Part shown: positions 55,330 through 63,865 of the stretch, one piece after another
How positions within the stretch are numbered: the first letter of the stretch is position 1
Layout: each line of letters begins with the position of its first letter
Assembly (NCBI RefSeq): GCF_001202035.1
Contig: NZ_LGHT01000015.1
Location: 24,575-88,574, forward strand
DNA length: 64,000 bases
Reading direction: 5' to 3'
Origin: Pseudorhodobacter wandonensis
GTDB taxonomy: Bacteria > Pseudomonadota > Alphaproteobacteria > Rhodobacterales > Rhodobacteraceae
The notes under the pieces: model-generated
Told to the model about the DNA's origin: nothing
Seen by the model: only the letters and a program-made list of their open reading frames with translations
Databases searched by the model: none
Position numbers and translations under genes: made by a program

Positions 55330-55758
55330 CGACCGAGTATTTATGATTATTTTCAAGGTGGTTACGCGCTTTTCTGCGTCATCTACAATGAAGCGCTGCG
55401 GCTGCTGGATGCATTGGCTCAGCTATCGGCCTTGGACCGTAGCCGAACCACTCTGCCTGCCAGCCCGACCGGTGGCGTTCCACCCATCGTGGCATCAGGG
55501 CGACCGGCCTGTGGGCGGGCCAGTATCTGAACCAGGCCTTCCGGGTTGATGGCATATGGTTGCGATTGATGCCACATGCGGTGATTGGCGTGGATCGCGG
55601 GTGCGGCGGTTTTTGTGGTCTGGAATGGCAGCGCTTGGGAGCCCGCTGGCGTGCAACTGGATGTGTCGGACGCCATTTTCAGTTTGATGAATGCTGTCGA
55701 TCCGACGAAGCGGGCTATCGGTTTGCTCTGTGCTTGTTGCCGGAATGGACGGCTTTAA
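55330..55758 (+). pseudogene. DUF2793 protein pseudogene with two frameshifts
   Basis: Three consecutive pieces in alternating frames reconstruct one DUF2793 protein, a family tied to phage tails and gene-transfer-agent-like clusters. Piece 1 has YNEALRLLDALAQLSALDRS and PASPTGG...PIVASG. Piece 2, shifted near 55502, has TGLWAGQYLNQAFRVDGIW. Piece 3, shifted near 55585, has AWIAGAAVFVVWNGSAWEP and ends at TAA 55756-55758. The N-terminus is also eroded: ALFCVIY stands where AQKHVTY is expected. It lies 60 nt after a tRNA relic. Read as prophage debris. Confidence 0.75.
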
Positions 55759-55953
55759 GTATCGATCGCGACAAGCAGTGTTGGCACGGGTATGGTCGGC
55801 AAGGCAACTTTGAGACTCGGGCTGAACGAGGCCTGCTTGCGTTAGCCACGCTATGAGTTTTGCGCAGGTTTCTGGTGTTGTTTCTTTTCAAATTGTCCGG
55901 AATTGCGTCTCTAAATCTGAGGCATTCGGATGCTGGATAAACGTATCCGCTCA

Positions 55954-56886
55954 TCACCCTCTGACGGCCATATCTTCAATCCGGCGATTCATTGCGGTGA
56001 ACCGTTCTTCGACTAACGTCAAAAACTGCATGGCAACCCGTGACGGCTCTCGCAGGGCGGGCAACAGCAGATCATAACGAAACGGTTGTTGGGGATGCAG
56101 TGGTCGCAAGATCACTTTGCCTGTTTCGGCAAAATTCAGCGCCGTAACCGGCTCCACTATCGAAATCCCCGACCCTGCTGCGACCAATTCACAGATGGAT
56201 GCCGATAGCTGGGCCACCGCCACAAGGCGCGGGCGGGCCTGACCGAGGGCCAGAAAAGCATCTGTCTCGGTTCTTGTCGCAATCTCGGCACCCAGGGCGA
56301 CGAAGGCCTGATCATGGAAATCGGCAGGCTCTAGCCGTGGCTTTTGCGCCAACGGGTGCCCGAGTGGCAGCACCGCCATCATCGGCGCGGTACAAATCGG
56401 GCTGCGGCGCACAGCGGGGTGATCGGTATCCAACGCCGCAAAGCCCAAATCGAATTGCTGCGAAACCAGATGTTGCAAGACCGCTTGCGAGCTGCGCGCG
56501 CGCAGTGACACCACAATTCCGGGGGCGATTCTGGCGAAATCAGCCATCACTTGCGGTAGAAATTTCAAAGCCAGCGCAGGCATTCCGGCTATCGACAATC
56601 CGCCTTGGCGAAAATCGCGAATGTCGCGCACCACGCGGGAAATTTCAGCCAACCCGACAAACGACCGCTCTACCTCTTCATAAAGCGCCAGTGCCTCGGC
56701 GGTGGGCATCAGTGTGCGGCCGGTCCGTTCAAACAGCCGAAAACCGACCGCCTGTTCCAGATCGGCAATTTGTCGGCTGATGGAGGGTTGCGTGGTGTTG
56801 AGCAATTCAGCCGCAGTCGTGACCTTGCCGCTTTCAATGACGGCACGGAACGCTTCTAGCTGGCGATGGGACAGGCGATGCAACAT
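55954..56886 (-). CDS. LysR-type regulator of the amine dehydrogenase/transport operon
   Basis: A 310-residue LysR regulator starting LSHRQLEAFRAVIESG with HTH VTTAAELLNTTQPSISRQI (seen). An upstream ATG at 56940 would add 18 residues; the start at 56886 matches family length better, though neither has a good ribosome-binding site. It is divergent from the FAD oxidoreductase gene 92 nt away and is probably its activator, with an opine or amino acid as effector (inference; NocR/OccR-type regulators control comparable operons). Confidence 0.9.
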   Translation of the reverse strand: MLHRLSHRQLEAFRAVIESGKVTTAAELLNTTQPSISRQIADLEQAVGFRLFERTGRTLMPTAEALALYEEVERSFVGLAEISRVVRDIRDFRQGGLSIAGMPALALKFLPQVMADFARIAPGIVVSLRARSSQAVLQHLVSQQFDLGFAALDTDHPAVRRSPICTAPMMAVLPLGHPLAQKPRLEPADFHDQAFVALGAEIATRTETDAFLALGQARPRLVAVAQLSASICELVAAGSGISIVEPVTALNFAETGKVILRPLHPQQPFRYDLLLPALREPSRVAMQFLTLVEERFTAMNRRIEDMAVRG

Positions 56887-56978
56887 TCGCGATACATACC
56901 ACAAGCGTATGGGTTTGGCAAAAACAAGAATTATTCGCATGAATGGTTTTATGCGATTTTCGAAGCCGGAGGAATCGC

Positions 56979-58094
56979 ATGGGCCAATCAGACATCACCC
57001 TTATCGGCGGCGGCGTTGTGGGCCTTTCGGTGGCGCTTGGCCTGTTGCGTGCGGGCCAAGCGGTGACAGTTCTGGACGGAGCGGACGATGATTTCCGCGC
57101 GAGTCAAGGCAATTTCGGGCTGGTCTGGCTGCAAGGCAAAGGCGCCGATTTTGCGCCCTATGCGCGCTGGACGGCGCAGGCGGTGGCGGCGTGGCCGGAA
57201 TTTGCCGCCTCGTTGCGCCAGACCTCGGGCATTGATGTGGCCCTGTCGCAATCGGGCGGATATGAGTTTTTCACCGATGTCGCAGAGCTGGCCGATTTCA
57301 CCGCAGATCTGGCGCGACAAGAGGCACATCTGGGCAGGAAATCCTATGAGGTTCTGACAGGCGACGACCTGCGGCGCGAGATGTCCGGCATCGGGCAAGG
57401 CGTGGTTGGCGCGAGTTTCTGCGCCCTGGATGGCCATCTAAATCCTTTGCGGTTGCTGCGCGCGCTGCGGCGGGCGGTGGCAACGCTGGGCGGGCGGATC
57501 ATCACGGATGCCAAGGTTACGAAAGCCACGCCGGCCTCGGGTGGTGGTTTTGATCTGACGCTGGCCAATGGCGCGCGGCGCGGGGCGGGCAAGCTGGTGC
57601 TTTGTGCAGGGCTTGGTGCTGCGCATCTGGCCACAAGCCTTGGTTTTAACGCGCGCATTCGGCCGCAGCGTGGCGAGTTGCTGATTACCGAAAGGCTGGC
57701 AGACCGCTTGCCATTTCTCTCTAGCACGATCCGGCAAGTTGACGAGGGCGGCGTGCAGATCGGGGGCACCCATGCCGATGCGGGGCTGAATGATGCGGAA
57801 ACGCTGACGATGATGCGCGGGCTTGCACGTCATGCGGTCACGGTGTTTCCGGCGCTGGCGGGGGTGCGGGTGGTGCGGTCCTGGGGCGCGCTGCGGGTGA
57901 TGTCGCCCGATGGCTATCCGGTTTATGCGCGCTCGTCCCTGCATCCCGAGGCCTTCCTCGTGACCTGTCATAGCGGTGTCACGCTGGCCCCGCTGCATGC
58001 ATCCAACCTGAAGGATTGGATTGTGAATGATGCCACCGCACCAGAAAAGGGGGCTTTCGATGACAATCGCTTCGCGCTTTCAACCGCGGCCTGA
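56979..58094 (+). CDS. FAD-dependent amine oxidoreductase, DAO family (OoxB/HcnC-like subunit)
   Basis: A 371-residue DAO-family flavoprotein. The dinucleotide-binding motif IGGGVVGLSVALGLLRAG starts near residue 8, and HSGVTLAPLHA closes the FAD site (seen). Together with the next two genes it forms a three-subunit dehydrogenase like opine oxidase, D-hydroxyproline dehydrogenase or HcnABC (established families). This subunit would carry the amine-oxidising site. The start at 56979 follows GGAGGAATCGC. It overlaps the Fe-S gene by 35 nt. Confidence 0.9.
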   Translation: MGQSDITLIGGGVVGLSVALGLLRAGQAVTVLDGADDDFRASQGNFGLVWLQGKGADFAPYARWTAQAVAAWPEFAASLRQTSGIDVALSQSGGYEFFTDVAELADFTADLARQEAHLGRKSYEVLTGDDLRREMSGIGQGVVGASFCALDGHLNPLRLLRALRRAVATLGGRIITDAKVTKATPASGGGFDLTLANGARRGAGKLVLCAGLGAAHLATSLGFNARIRPQRGELLITERLADRLPFLSSTIRQVDEGGVQIGGTHADAGLNDAETLTMMRGLARHAVTVFPALAGVRVVRSWGALRVMSPDGYPVYARSSLHPEAFLVTCHSGVTLAPLHASNLKDWIVNDATAPEKGAFDDNRFALSTAA

Positions 58095-58368
58095 GGGGGC
58101 ATTGCGCCTGACGCTGGATGGTGCGCCTTTGACCGCGCATCCCGGCGACAGCCTTGCCGCCGCAATTCTTTGCCATTCAGGTGAGGCCAGTCGCACCACG
58201 GGGCGCGATAGCCCGCGCACCGCGTTTTGCATGATGGGTGTGTGCTTTGAGTGTCTGGTTGAAGTGGATGGCCTGCCCAACGTGCAGGCCTGCATGACCG
58301 AAGTGCGCGATGGCATGGCCGTGCGCCGCCAGATGGGGTTGCGCAAACTGGGGGCAGCAGATGTCTGA
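58060..58368 (+). CDS. (2Fe-2S)-binding small subunit (HcnA-like)
   Basis: A 102-residue ferredoxin-like protein with the four cluster cysteines C57, C62, C65 and C78 in FCMMGVCFECLVEV and QACM (seen). It resembles the N-terminal domain of sarcosine oxidase alpha and HcnA. It would relay electrons between the two flavin subunits. The ATG at 58060 has GGGGGC upstream; a start at 58027 is possible. Overlaps both neighbouring genes, so the subunits are translationally coupled. Confidence 0.9.
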   Translation: MTIASRFQPRPEGALRLTLDGAPLTAHPGDSLAAAILCHSGEASRTTGRDSPRTAFCMMGVCFECLVEVDGLPNVQACMTEVRDGMAVRRQMGLRKLGAADV

Positions 58369-59728
58369 CGCCGATCTGATCATCATCGGCGCTGGCCCCG
58401 CAGGCATGGCCGCCGCGTCAATTGCCGTGCAAGGTGGCATGCGCGTTTTGGTGCTTGACGAACAGCCGCGCGCCGGTGGGCAGATTTACCGCAATGTCGG
58501 CAATGGTGCGCCGCGCGGCTGGCTGGGCAAGGATTATGCGGCCGGAGCTGGGTTGGTTGCAGACCTTGGCCACCCCAACATCCGTGCCGAATTTGGCGCA
58601 ACGGTTTGGCGGGTTGAGGTTGGGGGCCGTGTGATCTGGTCGCAAGGCGGTATCAGCCATATCAGCGCAGCGCCACATCTGCTGTTGGCAGGCGGCGCGC
58701 AAGAGCGCCCGACGCCGTTTGCGGGCTGGACCTTGCCGGGGGTGATGCCCGCAGGGGCTGCGCAAATCCTGATGAAAACGGCGGGTCTGCTGGCGCGCGA
58801 TGCCGTTCTGGCAGGTTCTGGCCCGCTGCTTTATCTGATTGCCGCGCAGATGATTGACGCAGGCGCACCGCCCAAGGCGCTGGTGGAAACCCAGACCCGT
58901 GCGATGATGCTGCGTGCCCTGCCATCCCTGCCGCGTGCGGTGCTGGCCTTGCCAACGCTGGTCAAGGGCGTCGGGCTGTTGCAGAAAATCCGTTCCGCGG
59001 GCGTGGTGCGCCACACAGGGGCTGCGGCGTTTCATGCCGAGCCGAACGACAAAGGCGATATCGCCTTTTCCTTCACCGCCAAGGGCCGCCGCCACCGGAT
59101 AGAAACGCCGCTTTTGCTGACCCATCAAGGCGTTATCCCTGCCACCCATATCAGCCGCGCCGCTGGTGTCCGCCATCGCTGGAACCACGCGCAACAGGCG
59201 TTTGAGCCGATTGTTGGCCCATGGGGCCGCACCGATCAGCCGCACATCCACATTGCAGGCGATGGCGCGGGCATTGCGGGGGCGGATGCGGCGCAGGCGG
59301 CGGGCGCGTTGGCAGCCCTTGATATCTTGCACCTCGCGGGTCGTATTGGCGAAGACAGCCGCAACCAACGCAGCACAGCGCCGCGCGCGGCCCTTACCCG
59401 CGCCCGCGCGATCCGGCCGTTTCTGGATGCGGCCTACGCGCCAAGCCCCGAGATTCTGGCGCCCGAAGGCAAGACCATTGTGTGCCGCTGCGAAGAAATC
59501 ACCGCCGCCGACATCCGCCAGTCGGTGGCCGAAGGTGCGAACGGCCCCCGTCAGGTCAAAACCGCAACCCGCGCCGGAATGGGGCCGTGTCAGGGCCGCA
59601 TGTGTGAAATCACGACGCGCGGCATTCTTGCCGCCTGTGGAACAAGCCCAAGCCCTCCACGTGCGCGCACCCCTATCAAACCCATCACACTCGGCGAAAT
59701 CGCCAGCCTACAGGAGCAGAATGCATGA
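58361..59728 (+). CDS. NAD(P)/FAD-dependent oxidoreductase subunit with BFD-like Fe-S end (OoxA/HcnB-like)
   Basis: A 455-residue flavoprotein. The FAD motif is IIGAGPAGMAAASIAVQGG with LDEQPRAGGQIYR; a second nucleotide-binding region is AVLAGSGPLLYLIA. The C-terminus carries a [2Fe-2S] BFD-like site with CRCEEIT and GMGPCQGRMC supplying four cysteines (seen). Such subunits take electrons from the DAO partner. The stop overlaps the ABC ATPase start by ATGA, tying enzyme and importer into one operon. Confidence 0.92.
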   Translation: MSDADLIIIGAGPAGMAAASIAVQGGMRVLVLDEQPRAGGQIYRNVGNGAPRGWLGKDYAAGAGLVADLGHPNIRAEFGATVWRVEVGGRVIWSQGGISHISAAPHLLLAGGAQERPTPFAGWTLPGVMPAGAAQILMKTAGLLARDAVLAGSGPLLYLIAAQMIDAGAPPKALVETQTRAMMLRALPSLPRAVLALPTLVKGVGLLQKIRSAGVVRHTGAAAFHAEPNDKGDIAFSFTAKGRRHRIETPLLLTHQGVIPATHISRAAGVRHRWNHAQQAFEPIVGPWGRTDQPHIHIAGDGAGIAGADAAQAAGALAALDILHLAGRIGEDSRNQRSTAPRAALTRARAIRPFLDAAYAPSPEILAPEGKTIVCRCEEITAADIRQSVAEGANGPRQVKTATRAGMGPCQGRMCEITTRGILAACGTSPSPPRARTPIKPITLGEIASLQEQNA

Positions 59729-60492
59729 CCGAAGCCGCATTGAAAGTCGTTGATCTGCACAAGAGTTTCGGCGCACACGAGGTGATCAAAGGCGTCTCGC
59801 TCGAGGCGCAAAAAGGCGATGTGATTGCCATTCTGGGCGCATCCGGTTCGGGCAAAAGCACGTTTTTACGCTGCATCAACCTGCTCGAGACGCCCAATTC
59901 CGGTGATGTCTACCTTGCCGGGGAAAAGATGCAGATGACGCGCAACCGCCATGGTGATGTTATCCCCGCAGATATTGCGCAGGTCGAACGGATGCGTGCC
60001 CGCGCCGCGATGGTGTTTCAGGGGTTTAACCTGTGGTCGCATATGACCGTGATGGAAAACGTGCTGGAAGGCCCGCTCTACGTCCGAAAAATCCCGAAGG
60101 CGCAGGCGCGCGAACAGGCGATGGCCCTGCTTGCCAAGGTTGGGCTGTCGGACCGCGCCGATTATTACCCCGCGCATCTGTCGGGTGGCCAACAACAGCG
60201 TGTCGCCATTGCCCGCGCCTTGGCGATGGACCCCGATGTGATGCTGTTTGACGAGCCCACCAGTGCGCTTGACCCCGAATTGGTCGGCGAGGTTCTTGCC
60301 GTGATGCGCGATCTGGCCGCCGAGGGCCGCACCATGCTGGTTGTCACGCATGAGATGGCCTTTGCCCGCGATGTCTCGACCAAAACCGTGTTTTTGCATC
60401 AGGGCGAGGTCTGTGAGGCAGGCCCGCCCGAGCAACTGTTTGCCAACCCGCAAACCGACCAATTCCGCGCCTTTCTGGCCCGGATGAACTGA
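59725..60492 (+). CDS. Polar amino acid ABC transporter ATP-binding protein
   Basis: A 255-residue ATPase of the HisP/OccP group. Walker A GASGSGKSTFLRC, Q-loop VFQGFNLWSHM, signature HLSGGQQQRVAIARAL and Walker B VMLFDEPTSALDPEL are seen. Length and the insert QMTRNRHGDVIPADIAQV after the first strands fit importers for basic amino acids and opines. Confidence 0.95.
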   Translation: MTEAALKVVDLHKSFGAHEVIKGVSLEAQKGDVIAILGASGSGKSTFLRCINLLETPNSGDVYLAGEKMQMTRNRHGDVIPADIAQVERMRARAAMVFQGFNLWSHMTVMENVLEGPLYVRKIPKAQAREQAMALLAKVGLSDRADYYPAHLSGGQQQRVAIARALAMDPDVMLFDEPTSALDPELVGEVLAVMRDLAAEGRTMLVVTHEMAFARDVSTKTVFLHQGEVCEAGPPEQLFANPQTDQFRAFLARMN

Positions 60493-60522
60493 CCCTGAAC
60501 CCGCAACCGAAAAGGAAATCCC

Positions 60523-61305
60523 ATGATCAGAAGAACCCTTCTTTCCACATTTGCCGCCCTGATGCTGGCCACCCCCAGCCTTGCCAATGAGCCGCTGCGC
60601 ATTGGTGTCGAAGGCGCCTACCCGCCGTTCTCGTTCAAAGAGGCCGACGGCACACTTGCAGGTTTTGACATCGACATCGCCAAGGCGGTTTGCGCACAGA
60701 TGGAGCGTGACTGCGAGATGGTCGAACAGGAATGGGATGGGATGATCCCGGCGCTGAAGGCCAAGAAATTCGACGCCATTGTTGCCAGCATGTCGATCAC
60801 CGAAGAGCGCAAGCGCCAGATCGATTTTTCTGCGAAATACTACCAGACTCCGGCGCGTCTGGTCGCCAAAAAGGATGCAGGCTTTGAAGGCACCGATGCC
60901 GGTCTGACAGGCAAGCGCATCGGTGTGCAGCGCGGGGCAACCCATCAGTGCTATGCCGAAAAGATGTTTCCGGGTGCGGAAATCGTGCTTTACGGCACCC
61001 AAGAGGAAGTGTTCCGCGATCTGGCACTTGGCCGCATCGACGCGCAATTGTCCGACAGCCTGATCGCACAGGAAAGCTTCCTGTCCAAGCCGGAAGGCGC
61101 TGACTACGGCTTCCTTGGCGGCGATCATCTGGATGTGGATTGCTATGGCGAAGGCGTGGGTATTGCCGTGCGCAAGGGCGATGACGCGCTGCGCGATGCA
61201 TTGTCGGCTGCGATCACCGCAATCCGCGACGATGGCACCTATGCCAAGATCAACGATGCCTATTTCCCCTTTGATATCTACGGCGGCCGTCCCGCTGGGA
61301 ACTAA
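60523..61305 (+). CDS. Amino acid/opine ABC transporter substrate-binding protein
   Basis: A 260-residue family-3 binding protein with signal peptide MIRRTLLSTFAALMLATPSLA. The pattern RIGVEGAYPPFSFKEADGTLAGFDIDIA, VEQEWDGMIPAL, ASMSITEERKRQIDF and the arginine-bearing QRGATHQCYAE (in short pieces) is that of the lysine/arginine/ornithine, octopine and nopaline binding proteins. The ligand may therefore be a basic amino acid or an opine. A strong hairpin follows the stop. Confidence 0.93.
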   Translation: MIRRTLLSTFAALMLATPSLANEPLRIGVEGAYPPFSFKEADGTLAGFDIDIAKAVCAQMERDCEMVEQEWDGMIPALKAKKFDAIVASMSITEERKRQIDFSAKYYQTPARLVAKKDAGFEGTDAGLTGKRIGVQRGATHQCYAEKMFPGAEIVLYGTQEEVFRDLALGRIDAQLSDSLIAQESFLSKPEGADYGFLGGDHLDVDCYGEGVGIAVRKGDDALRDALSAAITAIRDDGTYAKINDAYFPFDIYGGRPAGN

Positions 61306-61310
61306 CACAA

Positions 61311-61336
61311 AAAGGGGGCCGCTATTGGCCCCCTTT
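61311..61336 (+). terminator. Hairpin between binding-protein and permease genes
   Basis: AAAGGGGGCC-GCTATT-GGCCCCCTTT, a 10-bp stem. The T-run is short (TTTACT). Position within the operon suggests partial termination or mRNA stabilisation that keeps binding-protein levels above permease levels. Confidence 0.7.
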
Positions 61337-61352
61337 ACTCATGGAGACAGCG

Positions 61353-62042
61353 ATGGATTTAATCTTCGAATACCGCGCGCAATTGCTGTCTGGCACTTTG
61401 CTGACAGTGCAACTGGCGCTGGCCTCATTGGTGATTTCAGTGATTTTTGGCCTGCTGGGCGCCTGGGCAAAGCTGTCGGCGAACCGCATCGCACGTCGTT
61501 TTGCCAATGCCTATACCACCCTTGTGCGCGGCGTGCCGGACTTGGTGCTGATCATGCTGGTGTTTTACGGCGGTCAGGTCACGCTGAACAATCTGGGCGA
61601 GGCCTTGGGCCTGTGGGGCTATATCGAGATCAGCCAGTTTGCGGCGGGTGCGGGCACCATCGGCGTGATTTTCGGCGCTTATTTCACTGAGACTTTCCGC
61701 GGCGCGATCATGGCGATTCCGCGCGGTCAGATCGAGGCGGGCATCAGTTGCGGCATGCCGCGCGGGCTGATCTTTCGCCATATCATCTGGCCGCAAATGG
61801 TGCGTTTTGCCTTGCCGGGGTTCACCAACACCTGGCTTGTGCAGCTGAAGACCACGGCGCTCGTCTCGGTGATCGGGTTGCAAGATCTTGTTTACAATGC
61901 CTTTACCGCAGGCCGTTCGACGGGGCAGCTGTTTACCTTTATGGCGGCGGCCTTTGTGATCTATCTGACGCTGACCGCGATTTCCGATATCGCGCTGCGC
62001 GCCCTTGATCGGCGCTATAGCGTTGGCGGGGTGCGGGCATGA
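61353..62042 (+). CDS. Polar amino acid ABC transporter permease (HisQ-like)
   Basis: A 229-residue permease with five membrane segments. The coupling EAA-like loop is IEAGISCGMPRGLIFRHIIWP, here quoted only by its core GISCGMPRG, and early RGVPDLVLIMLVFYG is typical (seen). The ATG at 61353 has GGAGACAGCG upstream; an in-frame ATG at 61341 lacks a ribosome-binding site. Overlaps the next permease gene by ATGA. Confidence 0.93.
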   Translation: MDLIFEYRAQLLSGTLLTVQLALASLVISVIFGLLGAWAKLSANRIARRFANAYTTLVRGVPDLVLIMLVFYGGQVTLNNLGEALGLWGYIEISQFAAGAGTIGVIFGAYFTETFRGAIMAIPRGQIEAGISCGMPRGLIFRHIIWPQMVRFALPGFTNTWLVQLKTTALVSVIGLQDLVYNAFTAGRSTGQLFTFMAAAFVIYLTLTAISDIALRALDRRYSVGGVRA

Positions 62043-62764
62043 TGGAACAGTTCCTTGCATGGTTCCCGCTGGACATCAGTCTGATCGCGGCAAATTTTGA
62101 CCGGTTTCTGTATGGCGTCTGGCTGACGCTGAACCTGACCTTTCTGTCGCTTGTCCTTGGCGGGCTTATCGCGATCCCAATGGCCATCGCCCGCGCCAGC
62201 CGTCACCGCATCCTGAACCCGATCATCTGGGCCTATACATATGTGTTTCGTGGCACACCCTTGTTGGTGCAAACCTACCTGATCTATTACGGGGTCGGAC
62301 AGTTTGAGGTGATCCGCCAAAGCTGGCTTTGGGATCCGATCCTTTCACAGGCCTGGTGGTGTGCGCTGATCGCTTTCACCCTGAACACCGCCGCCTATTC
62401 CACCGAACTGCTGCGCGGCGCGATTGTTGACACACCTCTGGGCGAGGTCGAGGCTGCAATTGCTTCGGGCCACAGTAAATGGGGCCGCTTGCGCCGCATC
62501 ATCCTGCCTTCCGCCTTTCGCCGCGCCATTCCTGCCTATTCCAACGAAGTGATCTTTATGCTGCACGGCTCGGTCGTGGCCAGCACCATCACCCTGCAAG
62601 ATATCCTTGGTGTCGGGCGCTGGCTCAATGGGCGCTATTATCTTGCCTATGAAGGTTTCATCACCGCGGCTGGCCTGTATTTCCTGATCGTTTTGGCCAT
62701 CACCTTTGCCTTTCGCAAGGCCGAAACCCGCTATCTGCGCCACTTGACGCGCCGCAACACCTAA
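62039..62764 (+). CDS. Polar amino acid ABC transporter permease (HisM-like)
   Basis: A 241-residue permease with FRGTPLLVQTYLIYYG in the second segment and coupling loop core ASGHSKWGRLRRIILP (seen). With the HisQ-like protein it forms the heterodimeric channel. The gene is followed 12 nt later by a RidA-family gene. Confidence 0.94.
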   Translation: MMEQFLAWFPLDISLIAANFDRFLYGVWLTLNLTFLSLVLGGLIAIPMAIARASRHRILNPIIWAYTYVFRGTPLLVQTYLIYYGVGQFEVIRQSWLWDPILSQAWWCALIAFTLNTAAYSTELLRGAIVDTPLGEVEAAIASGHSKWGRLRRIILPSAFRRAIPAYSNEVIFMLHGSVVASTITLQDILGVGRWLNGRYYLAYEGFITAAGLYFLIVLAITFAFRKAETRYLRHLTRRNT

Positions 62765-62776
62765 ACAGGAGCCCCC

Positions 62777-63118
62777 ATGATCACCCGTGTTGATACATCT
62801 GCCCGCATGAGCAAAATCGTCATTCACAACGCCACCGCCTATCTATGCGGACAGGTGGGAAGCGGCGACGATGTTGGCGCCCAGACCCAAGATTGCCTTG
62901 CCCGCATTGATGCGCTGTTGGCAAAGGCCGGATCATCGTGCGACCGCATTTTGCAAGCGGTCATCTGGCTGGCCGATATCAAGGACTACGACGCCATGAA
63001 CGCGGTTTGGGATCATTGGGTGCCGAAAGGGTCCGCCCCTGCACGGGCCTGCGGCGAGGCCCGGCTGGCGGGGGATGATCTACTTGTGGAAATCATCATT
63101 ACAGCAGCAATTGATTGA
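62777..63118 (+). CDS. RidA family imine/enamine deaminase-like protein
   Basis: A 113-residue YjgF/YER057c/UK114 protein with AYLCGQVGSG at the active-site cleft, and PARACGEARLAGDDLLVEI containing the carboxylate-binding arginine (in PARACG). RidA proteins hydrolyse reactive imines to ketoacids (established). As last gene of an operon for a flavin amine dehydrogenase, it would discharge the imine released by that enzyme (inference). Confidence 0.92.
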   Translation: MITRVDTSARMSKIVIHNATAYLCGQVGSGDDVGAQTQDCLARIDALLAKAGSSCDRILQAVIWLADIKDYDAMNAVWDHWVPKGSAPARACGEARLAGDDLLVEIIITAAID

Positions 63119-63865
63119 TGTGTTTGCGGGCTTTCGCAAAAGCGCGCTGACGTATTTTTGATCGCGTAGTTAGCGTCGCCTAGATAGTCAAAACGCCTTG
63201 TTTTAACCGAAGGCTGGCCCCATCGCGGCGCAAAGTCGATCAAATCTTGAAGCGGTCTGCGGGGGCTTCTCGAGGTTAAAACGCAAAAGGCCCCCTGGGT
63301 CTCAGAGGGACTCTGTAAACGTTGCCGTGGCGTTGACGTAAAACGGGTGTGCTTGTACACAAGTGTTTTTGTCGGATTTCAAGTATTTGTTATAAAACTG
63401 TTTTATGGTTGCGGGAGGGGGATTTGACCTATACCGAACATCAGTAAACTTGCGAAAGCCACCTAATCCTCATCTTATATTACCCACACAACTGCGACCT
63501 TCAGATTATGAGCCAAAGCTCTAGCGATTCCAATAGCTTATAGATTTCAGTCGCTTCCACGCCAAGGCTTTGATTTCGCGCACTTCCCATTCCGGCAAAG
63601 CCCGGCATTGACCCGCTTTCACCGTCGCCGACCGGGCCAAAGTGGCGTTCGCGGTTTGACATGCGCTCTCCCACTGCTTCGACAACCTTGATCATAAATG
63701 AGCCGGAACCTAAATTTTGCGAAATCGGCCCTTGGACGAAGCCGCTTCGCGGCATTGGTGCATTTGGCTAATGGCGTGACACGCCCCCAAAGTGGTGCGC
63801 ATTTTGCGTTTTGACCGACCTGCCTGACGATTGGGGTCTTCTCAATCATCAGACAGGAGGTTCCC
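63119..63865. other. Long gene-poor interval before the integrase
   Basis: 747 nt in which no convincing gene was recognised. Short open frames exist on the minus strand (for example 63501-63755, reading MSNRERHFGPVGDGESG internally) but none resembles a known family. An 11-bp-class hairpin is absent. The last part (about 63700-63865) probably belongs to the mobile element that carries the integrase, whose end was not located. Confidence 0.5.

Noticed and set aside
63501..63755. 84-codon minus-strand frame before the integrase
   Set aside because: It has no ribosome-binding site that stands out and no recognised domain; it may be coding but cannot be supported.
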